From assembly GCF_031458115.1 (NCBI RefSeq), contig NZ_JAVDXV010000009.1, positions 248,001 to 312,000 of the forward strand: DNA of 64,000 nucleotides, given 5' to 3'. Position 1 is the first letter of the stretch, and every line of letters begins with the position of its first letter. The notes beneath the pieces were generated by a model. That model was not told the origin of the DNA, searched no databases, and saw only the letters and a list, made by a program, of their open reading frames with translations. This stretch comes from Pelomonas asaccharophilus_A. GTDB lineage: Bacteria; Pseudomonadota; Gammaproteobacteria; Burkholderiales; Burkholderiaceae_C. Below, piece after piece: positions 8,714 through 16,486 of the stretch. A program made the translations under genes and the position numbers.

Positions 8714-9694
8714 TCAGACGGCGCAACCGGCCTCGGGACGAGTGCCGGCCGCGCGGTAGCGCACCGCCGTCATCTCCGCCAGGATGCTGAGCGCGATCTC
8801 CGGCGGCGTGCGGGCGCCGATGTCCAGGCCTACGGGGCCGTGCAGCCGGTCCAGCTGCTGATCGGTCAGGTCGAAATGCTCGGCCAGCCGCGCACGGCGC
8901 TTGGCCTGGTTCACGCGCGAACCGATGGCGCCCACGTAGAAGGCGGCGCTCTTCAACGCCTCCATCAACGCAAGGTCGTCCAGCTTGGGGTCGTGCGTCA
9001 GCGCGACGATGGCGGTGGCGCCATCGGGCTTGAAGGCTGTGACCACGTCGTCGGGCATGTCGCGCGTCAGCGTGGCGCCCGCGATGGCGAAGCCGTCGGC
9101 GTACTCCTCGCGTGGGTCGCACACGGTCACGCCATAGCCCAGCGCCAGTGCCATCTGCGCGAGGTAGTCGGTCATCTGGCCGGCGCCTATGACCAGCAGC
9201 CGCCACTGCGGCCCGTGGTGGCTGACCAGCTGCGTGTCGCTCAGCTCCAGCGTGTCGGCGCCGGGCTCGGCGTCGGCCAGCGCGACGGCGCCCGTGGCCA
9301 GCTCCAGCGTGCGGCGCACGCGCTCGCCCCGGGTCAGCCGCGCCAGCAACTCGTCCACCGCCGACTGCGGCCCCAGCGGCTCCAGCATCAACTCCAGCGT
9401 GCCGCCGCAGGGCAGTCCGAAGCGGCGCGCCTCCTCGGCGCCCACGCCGTAGCGCAGCGGCGCGGGCCGGGCCAGCTGCAGGCTGCCGGCGCGCAGTTGC
9501 GCGACCAGGTCGTCCTCGATGCAGCCGCCCGACACGGAGCCGGCAATCAGTCCGTCGTCGCGCACCGCCACCAGCGAACCCACCGGCCGCGGCGCCGAGC
9601 CCCAGGTGCGCGTGATCGTGCCCAGCACGACGCCGCGCGCCTCCGCCCGCCAGCCGGCGGCCGTGCGCAACACGCTGAGGTCGAGGTTGTCCAT
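8714..9694 (-). CDS. XdhC/CoxI family protein
   Basis: The 326-residue protein has the N-terminal XdhC/CoxI domain (GVVLGTITRTWGSAPRPVGSL, SGSVSGGCIEDDL written here as AGSVSGGCIEDD) and the C-terminal Rossmann domain (LLVIGAGQMTDYLAQMALALGYGVTVCDPR near residue 170, and GAIGSRVNQAKR). Family members help insert sulphurated molybdenum cofactor into xanthine dehydrogenase or related enzymes. No such enzyme is in the window, so the partner must be elsewhere. No strong ribosome site is visible before 9694. Confidence 0.85.
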   Translation of the reverse strand: MDNLDLSVLRTAAGWRAEARGVVLGTITRTWGSAPRPVGSLVAVRDDGLIAGSVSGGCIEDDLVAQLRAGSLQLARPAPLRYGVGAEEARRFGLPCGGTLELMLEPLGPQSAVDELLARLTRGERVRRTLELATGAVALADAEPGADTLELSDTQLVSHHGPQWRLLVIGAGQMTDYLAQMALALGYGVTVCDPREEYADGFAIAGATLTRDMPDDVVTAFKPDGATAIVALTHDPKLDDLALMEALKSAAFYVGAIGSRVNQAKRRARLAEHFDLTDQQLDRLHGPVGLDIGARTPPEIALSILAEMTAVRYRAAGTRPEAGCAV

Positions 9695-9763
9695 TGCGGC
9701 CGGGATTCAGAAGTGGCGAGGCCGCTAGGGTAAGCGGCTATCCGACCCGCCGCCGGGGCAAGG

Positions 9764-9982
9764 TCAGTTCTTGCGGCCGAACACCAGCAGCAGCCCGCCC
9801 ACGGCGATGGCGCCGACACCCAGCCACACCGGCAAATTGACGCGCTCGGTCTCCTTGGCGGACAGCTCGACCGGGCCGAGCTTGGCGACGGTGTTCTCCT
9901 TGGTGTAGCTGAAGCCCCCCAGCGCCAGCGCGGCCGCGCCGGCCACAAGCAGCAGGATGCCGATGATCTTGGTCGGTCCCAT
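9764..9982 (-). CDS. small membrane protein, DUF3185-like
   Basis: The 72-residue protein has two membrane spans (about residues 5-24 and 50-68) separated by a polar loop (TKENTVAKLGPVELSAKETERVN), the layout of DUF3185 proteins. Its start has a GGGGGAA ribosome site. It stands alone. Function is unknown. Confidence 0.7.
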   Translation of the reverse strand: MGPTKIIGILLLVAGAAALALGGFSYTKENTVAKLGPVELSAKETERVNLPVWLGVGAIAVGGLLLVFGRKN

Positions 9983-10058
9983 GGTGATTCCCCCAGGTTG
10001 ATGGTGCAGCCAGTGTGGGGGCCGGCCCGCACCGGGAGGATGTAACGGCGGCGCGACC

Positions 10059-10082
10059 CGCTGTCGGACACCGCCGACAGCG
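10059..10082 (-). terminator. 3' hairpin after the beta-helix enzyme gene
   Basis: CGCTGTCGG and CCGACAGCG form a perfect 9-bp stem with a 6-base loop, 7 nt past the stop of the 10090-11871 gene. There is no T-run, so this is a possible mRNA 3' end or processing stop rather than a classic intrinsic terminator. Confidence 0.35.
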
Positions 10083-10089
10083 TCTCATC

Positions 10090-11871
10090 TCAGGGGTAGC
10101 TCTTCAGCGTGGCCGTGTTGCTGCCGCCCTTGCAGCGCGCCGGCTCGCCCGCGTCGTTGATGACGCGCTCGATGCTGCCCTTGTCCACCAGGCAGACGGT
10201 GATCATGGACTGGAAGCGCACGCCCGGTTTGTTGGGCGCCTCGATGGCGCGGTCCAGCACGACATCGGGCTTCAGGAACACGCTGTAGACACCCAGACCC
10301 CAGGCCTCGTGGCGCGTCACCGAGTCCGCCACCTTGTACGACGCGAAACCCCGGCCGCCGGCGGCGTTGGTCCATTCCGGCTGGGTCGGCGGGTCGTACG
10401 GGATCTCGGACTGGTAGAAATAGACGCGCCCGCCATTGCCCTGCCAGACGACCTGCTCCTTCTGGAAATGCTCGACGAACAGGCCGTAGATGGTCACGTC
10501 CTCGCCATTGACCCACAGGCCGTGGGCGGACGGGTTGTCGCTCCAGCTGACGCCGGCGCCATGGTCGGCGCGCCAGATCCACGTGTGGTCCACCAGGGTG
10601 TCGTGCGCGTTGATGCGCAGCGCCGTGTGCACCTGGCCCGCCGCCGCGCCGCCGACGCGAAAGAACAGGTCGTGCAACACGATGGGGTCGGCCTTGTGGC
10701 GCCTGGCGCTGCCCGTGGGCGCCACCTCCATCAGCACGCCGGAGTCCTTCTGGCCGGCGTCCAGAAACAGGCCGGCGATGGTCAGGCCGTCCACGTCCGC
10801 CGTCTTCACCAGCGGCGCGCCGGTGTCCGAGCGCAGCGTCGGGAAGCCTATGCCCAGCATGACGGTGCCGGGCTTGCTGACCTGGAGCGTCTCGGTCAGC
10901 AGGTACTCGCCCGGCGTGAACAACAGGTGCTTGCCGGCGGCCAGCTGCGCGTTCAGCGCGGCGGCCGTGTCGCCCGGCTTGGCGATGTGAAAGCGCGCGA
11001 GCGGCAGCGTCTTGCCCGGCGTCATCACGGGCTTGCCGGCGCCGTTGGCCCAGGAGATGCCCATGCTGTCGCGCCGCAGCGAGGGCACACGCACCGCGTA
11101 GCCGCCGTCCTTCTCGACGAACAGATAGGGCTTCTCGCGCACCAGTGGCGTCTTGTCTATCTTCGTGAAGCGCTGCCCCGGCGTCGGGAACTCGCCGGCT
11201 GGCGGATTGGGCACGCCGACGAACACCATGTTCCAGTTGGATCCCGTCCAGCTGCCCCACTCGCTGTTGCGCGAGATCCATTGCTGCTGCGTGGCCGAGT
11301 TGACCTGGCCGTCCACCAGCACGTCCGAGAACCAGCCGCCGCTGGCCCAGCCGTTCTTCTGGTTGAGCCGGATGTTGCCGCGCACGTGCATGCGCCGGAA
11401 CGGAATGGCCTGCGACACGGCCCATTGCAGCGTGTGGCCTTCCAGGCCCAGCGTGGGCGTCACGGCGAAGTTCTCGGCGCCGCGCCAGAAGTTCTGCGTC
11501 GCGTTGTCGTTCTCCAGAAAAGCGTTGGAGCGCAGCTCGCCGATGACATGCACGTCGCCCGGATGGCGGCCCAGCCCCAGCACATGCGTGTAGAAGCCCA
11601 CGGGGATGCGCAGGTTCTCATAGGTGCCCGGCAACAGCAGGATGGCGTCGCGGCGCGGCCCGAAGTGGTTGGGCTGTTGCGCCTCGTAGATGTCCAGGAT
11701 GCGCTGCTGCAGGCCCGGCGTGGACGGGCTCAGGACGTGCACGTTGGGGCCGAAGTCAGGCGGCGCTGCCACGGCCGGCAGCGCGAGCGTGGCGGCCGCC
11801 AGCAGGGCGGGAAGCAGGGAGGCAGGGGCGCGCGGGCGCGCAACATCGGTCTTTGCGGTCTTGCGTGGCAT
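10090..11871 (-). CDS. secreted right-handed beta-helix protein (glycan-active enzyme-like)
   Basis: The 593-residue protein has a basic lead and signal peptide ending at AVA (about residue 35). The body resembles parallel beta-helix glycan lyases and hydrolases (LLLPGTYENLRIPVGFYTHVLGLG, NFWRGAENFAV, VDGQVNSATQQQWISRNSEW, LFTPGEYLLTE). In databases I recall this family under misleading names such as 'adenylyl cyclase' or 'coagulation factor 5/8 type'. It is probably a secreted polysaccharide-degrading enzyme, but catalytic residues cannot be named. A perfect palindrome 60-79 bp upstream of the start suggests control by a LacI-type sugar repressor. Confidence 0.7.
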   Translation of the reverse strand: MPRKTAKTDVARPRAPASLLPALLAAATLALPAVAAPPDFGPNVHVLSPSTPGLQQRILDIYEAQQPNHFGPRRDAILLLPGTYENLRIPVGFYTHVLGLGRHPGDVHVIGELRSNAFLENDNATQNFWRGAENFAVTPTLGLEGHTLQWAVSQAIPFRRMHVRGNIRLNQKNGWASGGWFSDVLVDGQVNSATQQQWISRNSEWGSWTGSNWNMVFVGVPNPPAGEFPTPGQRFTKIDKTPLVREKPYLFVEKDGGYAVRVPSLRRDSMGISWANGAGKPVMTPGKTLPLARFHIAKPGDTAAALNAQLAAGKHLLFTPGEYLLTETLQVSKPGTVMLGIGFPTLRSDTGAPLVKTADVDGLTIAGLFLDAGQKDSGVLMEVAPTGSARRHKADPIVLHDLFFRVGGAAAGQVHTALRINAHDTLVDHTWIWRADHGAGVSWSDNPSAHGLWVNGEDVTIYGLFVEHFQKEQVVWQGNGGRVYFYQSEIPYDPPTQPEWTNAAGGRGFASYKVADSVTRHEAWGLGVYSVFLKPDVVLDRAIEAPNKPGVRFQSMITVCLVDKGSIERVINDAGEPARCKGGSNTATLKSYP

Positions 11872-11930
11872 GTCTCGTCCTCGCCAGTGGCCTGGCTGTC
11901 GTGGCTGCCGCGCCCGGGTATCGGGAGCGG

Positions 11931-11950
11931 AATTGGAATCGATTCCAATT
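11931..11950. promoter_or_regulatory. LacI-family-like operator palindrome
   Basis: The 20 bases form a perfect palindrome (AATTGGAATC / GATTCCAATT) with the central CG typical of LacI/GalR-family operators. It lies 60-79 bp before the start of the secreted beta-helix enzyme gene and 17 bp past the convergent-side stop of the DUF924 gene. No LacI regulator is encoded in the window. Confidence 0.6.
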
Positions 11951-11966
11951 TCGCTATTGGATCACA

Positions 11967-12503
11967 TCAGAAACTTGAGCCCGGCTGCTTCAGGAACCCG
12001 ACCTCCTCCACCGTGGACGCACGGCCCAGGATGGCATTGCGGTGCGGGTAGCGCCCGAAGCGATCGATGATGACCTTGTGCTTCAGCTCGAACTCATGCG
12101 TGCCCTGCGGCGCGCGGGCCTTCATCAGCGGCTCGGCCACGTCATGTATGGCAGCGGACTCGCTGTGCATATAGGGCATGTAGAGGAAGGCGCGCCGCTC
12201 GACGGGCAGCGCCAGGTCGGCACCGGCCGCGACGGCCTCCTGCGCCAACGCCAGCGCCAGCGGGTCAGCCGAGAAAGCGGCCGGCGTACCGCGGTGGATG
12301 TTGCGGGCGAACTGGTCCAGCGCTATGACCTCGGCGAGCCGGCCTTCGGGCGTGGTGCGCCAGCCGAACAGCTCGCAGCGCCGCGCCTGCTCGTGCAGCG
12401 CGCCGAAGCGCATGCGGATCAGGTCGTCGAAGGCGGCATCCACCTTCCACCATTGGGCGGGCTGGATCTCGTCGAACCAGAAACTGAGGACGGTGTGGGG
12501 CAT
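11967..12503 (-). CDS. DUF924 family protein
   Basis: The 178-residue protein shows the DUF924 signature throughout: LSFWFDEIQPAQWWKVDAAFD, EVIALDQFARNIHRGTP, FLYMPYMHSESAAIHD and GRYPHRNAILGR. The family is predicted to be a helical, TPR-like soluble protein of unknown function. I chose the ATG at 12503, since the longer frame to 12614 adds a segment absent from the family. Its stop precedes the operator palindrome of the next gene. Confidence 0.88.
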   Translation of the reverse strand: MPHTVLSFWFDEIQPAQWWKVDAAFDDLIRMRFGALHEQARRCELFGWRTTPEGRLAEVIALDQFARNIHRGTPAAFSADPLALALAQEAVAAGADLALPVERRAFLYMPYMHSESAAIHDVAEPLMKARAPQGTHEFELKHKVIIDRFGRYPHRNAILGRASTVEEVGFLKQPGSSF

Positions 12504-12640
12504 GGCGGCCTGCTCCCGTAGTGTGAACAGGCCCCAAGTCTGCATGGAAACAGCGCGCAACTTGTCGCAGTCGACGTTAGCCGCAGGCCTTGGTGCCGAA
12601 GCATCGCGATACAACCCGCGGCAGCTTGCACCACGTCGTC

Positions 12641-13039
12641 ATGCAGACTGATCAAATGACCTTGCACATCGACGACACCCAGGCCACGCTGACCACCGAA
12701 CAAAGCCTCACCGGCTGGCGCCGCGAGTTCTGCGTGGAGCTGCTGGGCGACGGGCAGGCGCGCGTGTTCCTGCGCGCCGTGGAGATGCCATCGCTGAAGG
12801 CCACCGACCTGCAGCGCGGCGTGCTGTTCCACCGCGTGACGTCCATGTTCGCCGACCTGGCCGGCTGCGTCGCCGCAGCGCGCGAACCGCTGGAGCGGCT
12901 GGCCCGCACGGCCGTCAGGCAGCAGCCCAACAAGGACAACCTGTTCGCGGCGGTGACCTACGACCGTGGCGTCTGGGAGACCGTCATCAACGCCGTCGAG
13001 AACTGGCAGCGCCGACCGCCGGCGCGCGCCGCTCGCTGA
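12641..13039 (+). CDS. hypothetical protein
   Basis: I do not recognise this 132-residue soluble protein. It begins with a short beta-rich stretch (MTLHIDDTQATLTTEQSL) and a likely alpha/beta core (WRREFCVELLGDGQARVFLRAVEMPSL), then helices with AREPLERLARTAVRQ. Codon use matches the neighbours, which supports a real gene. The start may be the ATG at 12641 or 12656; neither has a strong ribosome site. It is divergent from the DUF924 gene and convergent with the SdpI-like gene. Confidence 0.55.
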   Translation: MQTDQMTLHIDDTQATLTTEQSLTGWRREFCVELLGDGQARVFLRAVEMPSLKATDLQRGVLFHRVTSMFADLAGCVAAAREPLERLARTAVRQQPNKDNLFAAVTYDRGVWETVINAVENWQRRPPARAAR

Positions 13040-13045
13040 GTGGCC

Positions 13046-13423
13046 TCAGGCCACCTTCTTCAGCTTGGCGCGCTGCGACAGGCAATAGCCAATCGTCACG
13101 GCCATGCCGGCGCCAACCGCCAGGCAGCCGCCCACCACCGCCACCTGCATGGGCGCGAACGCCCACAGGCCGGCATAAACGAGGCCGCTCAGCACCAGCG
13201 ACCAGCCGCCCACGCGCTGCACCTTGCGGGCATACAGGCTGGGCACGAAGGCCTTGGGCATGCGGTTGCCAAACGCCGCGATCATCAAGCCGGTGGCCGC
13301 GATGACCACGCGGGTGACCGTGTCCGCATCGACGTAGCCCAGCTTGCGCGCGAGCGTGGCAGCCAACGCCAGCACGACGATGCCGATGCCCCAGGCCAAA
13401 GACGAGACGACTTCCTTGTTCAT
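13046..13423 (-). CDS. SdpI-like small membrane protein
   Basis: The 125-residue protein has about four membrane spans and a central GNRMPKAFVPSLYARKVQRVGGWS motif reminiscent of the SdpI/YfhL immunity family (G-N-x-x-P-K). It overlaps the upstream SdpR-like repressor gene by 4 bp (ATGA), so the pair is translationally coupled. In Bacillus, SdpI gives immunity to a toxin and controls its repressor SdpR by holding it at the membrane. By analogy this protein may sense something in the membrane and titrate the repressor; that is inference. No toxin gene is next to it. Confidence 0.65.
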   Translation of the reverse strand: MNKEVVSSLAWGIGIVVLALAATLARKLGYVDADTVTRVVIAATGLMIAAFGNRMPKAFVPSLYARKVQRVGGWSLVLSGLVYAGLWAFAPMQVAVVGGCLAVGAGMAVTIGYCLSQRAKLKKVA

Positions 13424-13716
13424 CTCGCGATCTCCTTGCGGGCTCGCGGCCTGGCCGTGCCCACGCCGAACGAATGGACGAAGCCCAGCAGCGCCTCTTC
13501 AAGCACCGTGAGCTTCAGGTGGTAGATGACGGACTTGCCCGACTTCTCCGCGTGAACGAGGTCGGCCTCCTTCAGCACCGCGAAGTGCGCCGACATCGTG
13601 GGCTTGGAAACATCGAACTGGTCGCTCAGCTCGCCGGCGCTCATGGGCCGCTCACGCAGCAGCTGCAGCACGCGGCGGCGGGTGGGGTCGGACAGCGCTT
13701 TGAAGACCAGGCTCAT
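13420..13716 (-). CDS. ArsR/SdpR-type autorepressor
   Basis: The 98-residue winged-helix protein (FKALSDPTRRRVLQLLRERPMSAGELSDQF, SKPTMSAHFAVLKEADLV, GKSVIYHLKLTVLEEAL) matches SdpR-type ArsR repressors and lacks the CxC metal site of true arsenic or metal sensors. It is the first gene of a two-gene operon with the SdpI-like protein. A perfect 9-bp inverted repeat touches its start codon, strongly suggesting autorepression. Confidence 0.85.
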   Translation of the reverse strand: MSLVFKALSDPTRRRVLQLLRERPMSAGELSDQFDVSKPTMSAHFAVLKEADLVHAEKSGKSVIYHLKLTVLEEALLGFVHSFGVGTARPRARKEIAR

Positions 13717-13744
13717 GATTCGATGATTAGCCAAACATCGAATC
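13717..13744. promoter_or_regulatory. operator-like inverted repeat of the SdpR-type gene
   Basis: GATTCGATG (13717-13725) and CATCGAATC (13736-13744) are perfect inverted repeats separated by 10 bp. The element starts 1 bp upstream of the repressor's ATG at 13716. Size, symmetry and place fit the operator of a dimeric ArsR-family repressor acting on its own promoter. Confidence 0.65.
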
Positions 13745-13754
13745 GTGTCAAGCC

Positions 13755-14633
13755 TCACCACGCGAAGCTGGCCGCCAGCGAACCCGAATTCACGGACGCA
13801 CCCTGCGCGTCGCGGCTGCGACCGATGCCGGGCGTGAAGGTCCAGCCGCTGATGCCCGCCGCGATGGCCGCCTTCAGCTGCACGCTCTGCAGCCGACCGC
13901 CTTCGAACACGCGGTCCTGCGTGACCTCGCCGTTCAAAGCCACGCGCTCGCTGATGCGCCAGGTTGCGCCCAGCTGATGGCTGCGGTCGAGTGCGGCCTC
14001 GTCGCGGTTGACCACGGACACGCGGTTGCCGGTCAGCGCGCCCAGCAGCCCGGGCGGGGTCGTGGTGGTCTGTTGCGTGGTGCTGCTCTTGTATTTGTTG
14101 CGCATCGTCGCGCCGTAGACGGAAAGGCGCGGCGTCACGGCCACGGCGGCGTGCACGCCGGCGCCCTGCCCCTTCAGCCGCTGCTCCACCGCGGCGCCCG
14201 CCGCCGTGCCACGCGCGCGGGCGCTGCGCCGGGTGGCGTCCACGCCCACCACCACGCCGTCCACCGGCTTCCAGTCTGCCGACGCGCCCCAGTCCATCTG
14301 GCGCAGCTTGCCGCCGTCGCGGCGCTGGCTGGCATTCAGGCTGGCCTGCCAGCTCCTGCCCGCGACGCCACCGCCCGCCGCGACCTGACTGGGCTTGTAA
14401 GTGGCGCCGCTGGCCGCATCGCGGCTGCGCGAGCGGCCCACGCCCGCCTGCACCCAGGCCTGGCTGCCCACCGGCAGGCCGACGGCCGCCGCCGCGCTCT
14501 GGTTGCCGCGCGCATCGCGCTGCACAGCGGTGTTGATGGCGCGCTTGTCGGCATTGGGGGCTGCCTCTTCGGCGTCGGCGTGGCTGCCCAGCAGCAGCGC
14601 GGCGGCAACAACAAGGGGTTGGACTGAATGCAT
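13755..14633 (-). CDS. putative outer-membrane beta-barrel protein
   Basis: The 292-residue protein has a signal peptide ending near ADA (residue 21). Alternating short beta strands follow (WVQAGVGRSRSRD, WQASLNASQRRDGG, WGASADWKPVDGVVVGVDATRR, LSVYGATMRNKYK), and the chain ends in an aromatic residue (LAASFAW), as outer-membrane barrels do. I do not recognise a named family. It lies downstream of, and on the same strand as, a region with no promoter I can define. The barrel prediction rests on pattern only. Confidence 0.6.
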   Translation of the reverse strand: MHSVQPLVVAAALLLGSHADAEEAAPNADKRAINTAVQRDARGNQSAAAAVGLPVGSQAWVQAGVGRSRSRDAASGATYKPSQVAAGGGVAGRSWQASLNASQRRDGGKLRQMDWGASADWKPVDGVVVGVDATRRSARARGTAAGAAVEQRLKGQGAGVHAAVAVTPRLSVYGATMRNKYKSSTTQQTTTTPPGLLGALTGNRVSVVNRDEAALDRSHQLGATWRISERVALNGEVTQDRVFEGGRLQSVQLKAAIAAGISGWTFTPGIGRSRDAQGASVNSGSLAASFAW

Positions 14634-14868
14634 GGTGGGCTCCCGCTGATCGAGTTCTCGGGACCGGCTCTCCCGCCCCTTCCTCCCGACAACGCGGCCG
14701 CCGGGCCTTTTCTTCCCTCTCAGATGTAACCAATGGCAGTGGCTCGCGAGAAACCGTCCTACAGCGCGGCAGCACGCCGTCCGCTCCTCGGCGCTTCACC
14801 GATTTCCTAGATTCGTGTTTCAGCGGTGCGCATCGGGTGCTGCCGCTTCCGATGAAAGGAAACCTGTC

Positions 14869-15192
14869 ATGAAGCTCTCGCGAATCGCCTCCCTCGTCAT
14901 CGTCGGCGCCATGGTCGCGCCGCTGGCCGTGCAGGCCAACGACGCCACCAAGACCGCCACCGCCAAGACCTGGGTCAAGGACTCGGTCGTGACCACCAAG
15001 ATCAAGGCCCAGCTGGCCGCCAGCAAGGTCACGTCGCTCGTCAACGTGCAGGTGGACACCGACGCCAACGGCCATGTGCAGCTGACCGGCAAGGTCAAGA
15101 CGCAGGCCGAGAAGGACCGCGCCGACAGCATCGCCAAGGCGGTGGAGGGCGTGAAGTCGGTCGACAACCAGCTGACCGTCACGCCGACCTGA
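14869..15192 (+). CDS. BON domain periplasmic protein
   Basis: The 107-residue protein has a signal peptide ending at VQA (about residue 23) and one BON domain (WVKDSVVTTKIKAQLAAS, VNVQVDTDANGHVQLTGKVKTQAEKDRADSIAKAVEGVKSV). It resembles the small OsmY-like stress proteins of the periplasm. The start at 14869 has GAAAGGAA upstream; a longer frame from 14815 would spoil the signal peptide. A strong intrinsic terminator follows at 15244-15276. TAGATT at 14809-14814 is a plausible -10 box. Confidence 0.87.
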   Translation: MKLSRIASLVIVGAMVAPLAVQANDATKTATAKTWVKDSVVTTKIKAQLAASKVTSLVNVQVDTDANGHVQLTGKVKTQAEKDRADSIAKAVEGVKSVDNQLTVTPT

Positions 15193-15221
15193 ACACGCTG
15201 ATCCTCGCCAGGGGCGGTCGA

Positions 15222-15227
15222 TAGAAT
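15222..15227 (+). promoter_or_regulatory. candidate -10 box before a terminator
   Basis: TAGAAT here is a good sigma-70 -10 box, and the same hexamer occurs at 1160 before the first GST gene. Transcription from it would begin near 15234 and meet the hairpin at 15244 at once. No convincing -35 is visible. Confidence 0.3.
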
Positions 15228-15243
15228 CCCGCCCGTCCGCGAC

Positions 15244-15276
15244 AACGGGCCTGCCACGTGCAGGCCCGTTCTTTTT
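15244..15276 (+). terminator. intrinsic terminator of the BON gene
   Basis: AACGGGCCTGC and GCAGGCCCGTT form a perfect 11-bp stem with a 5-base loop, followed by TCTTTTT. It lies 52 bp past the BON stop and only 10 bp before the acyltransferase ATG. Confidence 0.85.
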
Positions 15277-15285
15277 GTGCCCGTC

Positions 15286-16368
15286 ATGTCCACGCCCCTT
15301 CATCGCCTGCCGCAGGTCGATCTGCTGAAGGCCCTCGCCGCCCAGGTCATCGTGCTGCACCACCTGGTCAGCTACGGCCCCATCGCACGCGCCGCGCATG
15401 ACGCGCTGCCGGCGCTCGCCGGGCTGCTGCAAGACTACGGCCGCATGGCTGTGCAGGTCTTCCTCGTCGTGGGTGGCTACCTGAGCGCTCGCGCGCTGTC
15501 GCCACGCGGCGGCGCGCTGCAGGCCGGCGTGGCGGCGCTGCTGTGGCGGCGCTATCTGCGGCTGGTGCTGCCCTTCCTGGCCGCGCTGGCGCTGACGCTG
15601 GGCGCGTCGGCACTGATTACCTCCTCGTTGCCCGAACTGCTGCCCAGCGGCATCGGCGCGGTCCAGTTGCTGGCGCATGCGCTGCTGCTGCACGACGTGC
15701 TGGGCTATGAAGCGCTGACGGTCGGTGCCTGGTACGTGGCCATCGACCTGCAGCTGTTCGCGCTGCTGCTGGGCCTGCTGTGGCTGGCCAGGCGCGGCTG
15801 GCGGCACCCGGGCCGCCAGCTCGCGGGCCCGCTGCTGGTGGCCGGCATGGCGCTGGCCTCCGCCTTTTTCTTCAACCTGGACGCGACGCTGGACGTCTGG
15901 GCGCCCTACTTCTTTGCCGCCTACGGCCTGGGCGCGCTGGTGCACTGGCTGGGCTGCTGGCGCCATGGCCGCGCGGGCCTGGCGCTGCTGGTGCTGGCCG
16001 CGAGCACCGCGCTGCTGCTGGACTGGCGCGACCGCCTGGCCCTCGCGCTGGCCACCGCGCTGTGGCTGGCCTGGGCGCAGACGCGCCAGGCCGCGGGCCG
16101 CGCGCCGCTACCGGCACGCTGGGGCGACCGCCTGACCGCATGGGCCACGCCGTCGTATGCGCTGTTCCTGCTGCACTTCCCGGTGCTGCTGCTGACGAAC
16201 GCGCTGCTGGCGCAATGGCCGGACGCCCCGCCCGCGGCAGGCGTGGCGCTGCTCGTGGCGACCTGGGCCCTCGCCCACCGCCTGGCCCCGACCTTCCACC
16301 GCTGGGTGGAGCTGCCGGCCGCGCGCTGGGACCCGCTGGCCTGGCTGCCGCGCCCGCGTACCGCGTGA
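15286..16368 (+). CDS. acyltransferase 3 family membrane protein
   Basis: The 360-residue protein opens with the family's RLPQVDLLKALAAQVIVLHHLVSYG, with the conserved His pair in the first membrane span, and has about ten spans in all (FLVVGGYLSARAL, WYVAIDLQLFALLLGLLWLA, PSYALFLLHFPVLLL). Such enzymes move acyl groups onto glycans or lipids at the membrane. The ATG at 15286 is used here; a GTG at 15277 lies inside the terminator's tail. There is no ribosome site, and an intrinsic terminator sits just upstream, so how it is expressed is unclear. Confidence 0.83.
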   Translation: MSTPLHRLPQVDLLKALAAQVIVLHHLVSYGPIARAAHDALPALAGLLQDYGRMAVQVFLVVGGYLSARALSPRGGALQAGVAALLWRRYLRLVLPFLAALALTLGASALITSSLPELLPSGIGAVQLLAHALLLHDVLGYEALTVGAWYVAIDLQLFALLLGLLWLARRGWRHPGRQLAGPLLVAGMALASAFFFNLDATLDVWAPYFFAAYGLGALVHWLGCWRHGRAGLALLVLAASTALLLDWRDRLALALATALWLAWAQTRQAAGRAPLPARWGDRLTAWATPSYALFLLHFPVLLLTNALLAQWPDAPPAAGVALLVATWALAHRLAPTFHRWVELPAARWDPLAWLPRPRTA

Positions 16369-16486
16369 ACAGACCCTGCCTTCACGCATCGCGAGCCCCT
16401 GAAAACCTGGGGCAGTCGCGCGCCACTCGCGTGCTAATGTCGGCCGCGGCTGCCCGTCGCCTGCCCAGACGGCACGCCATCCACCC

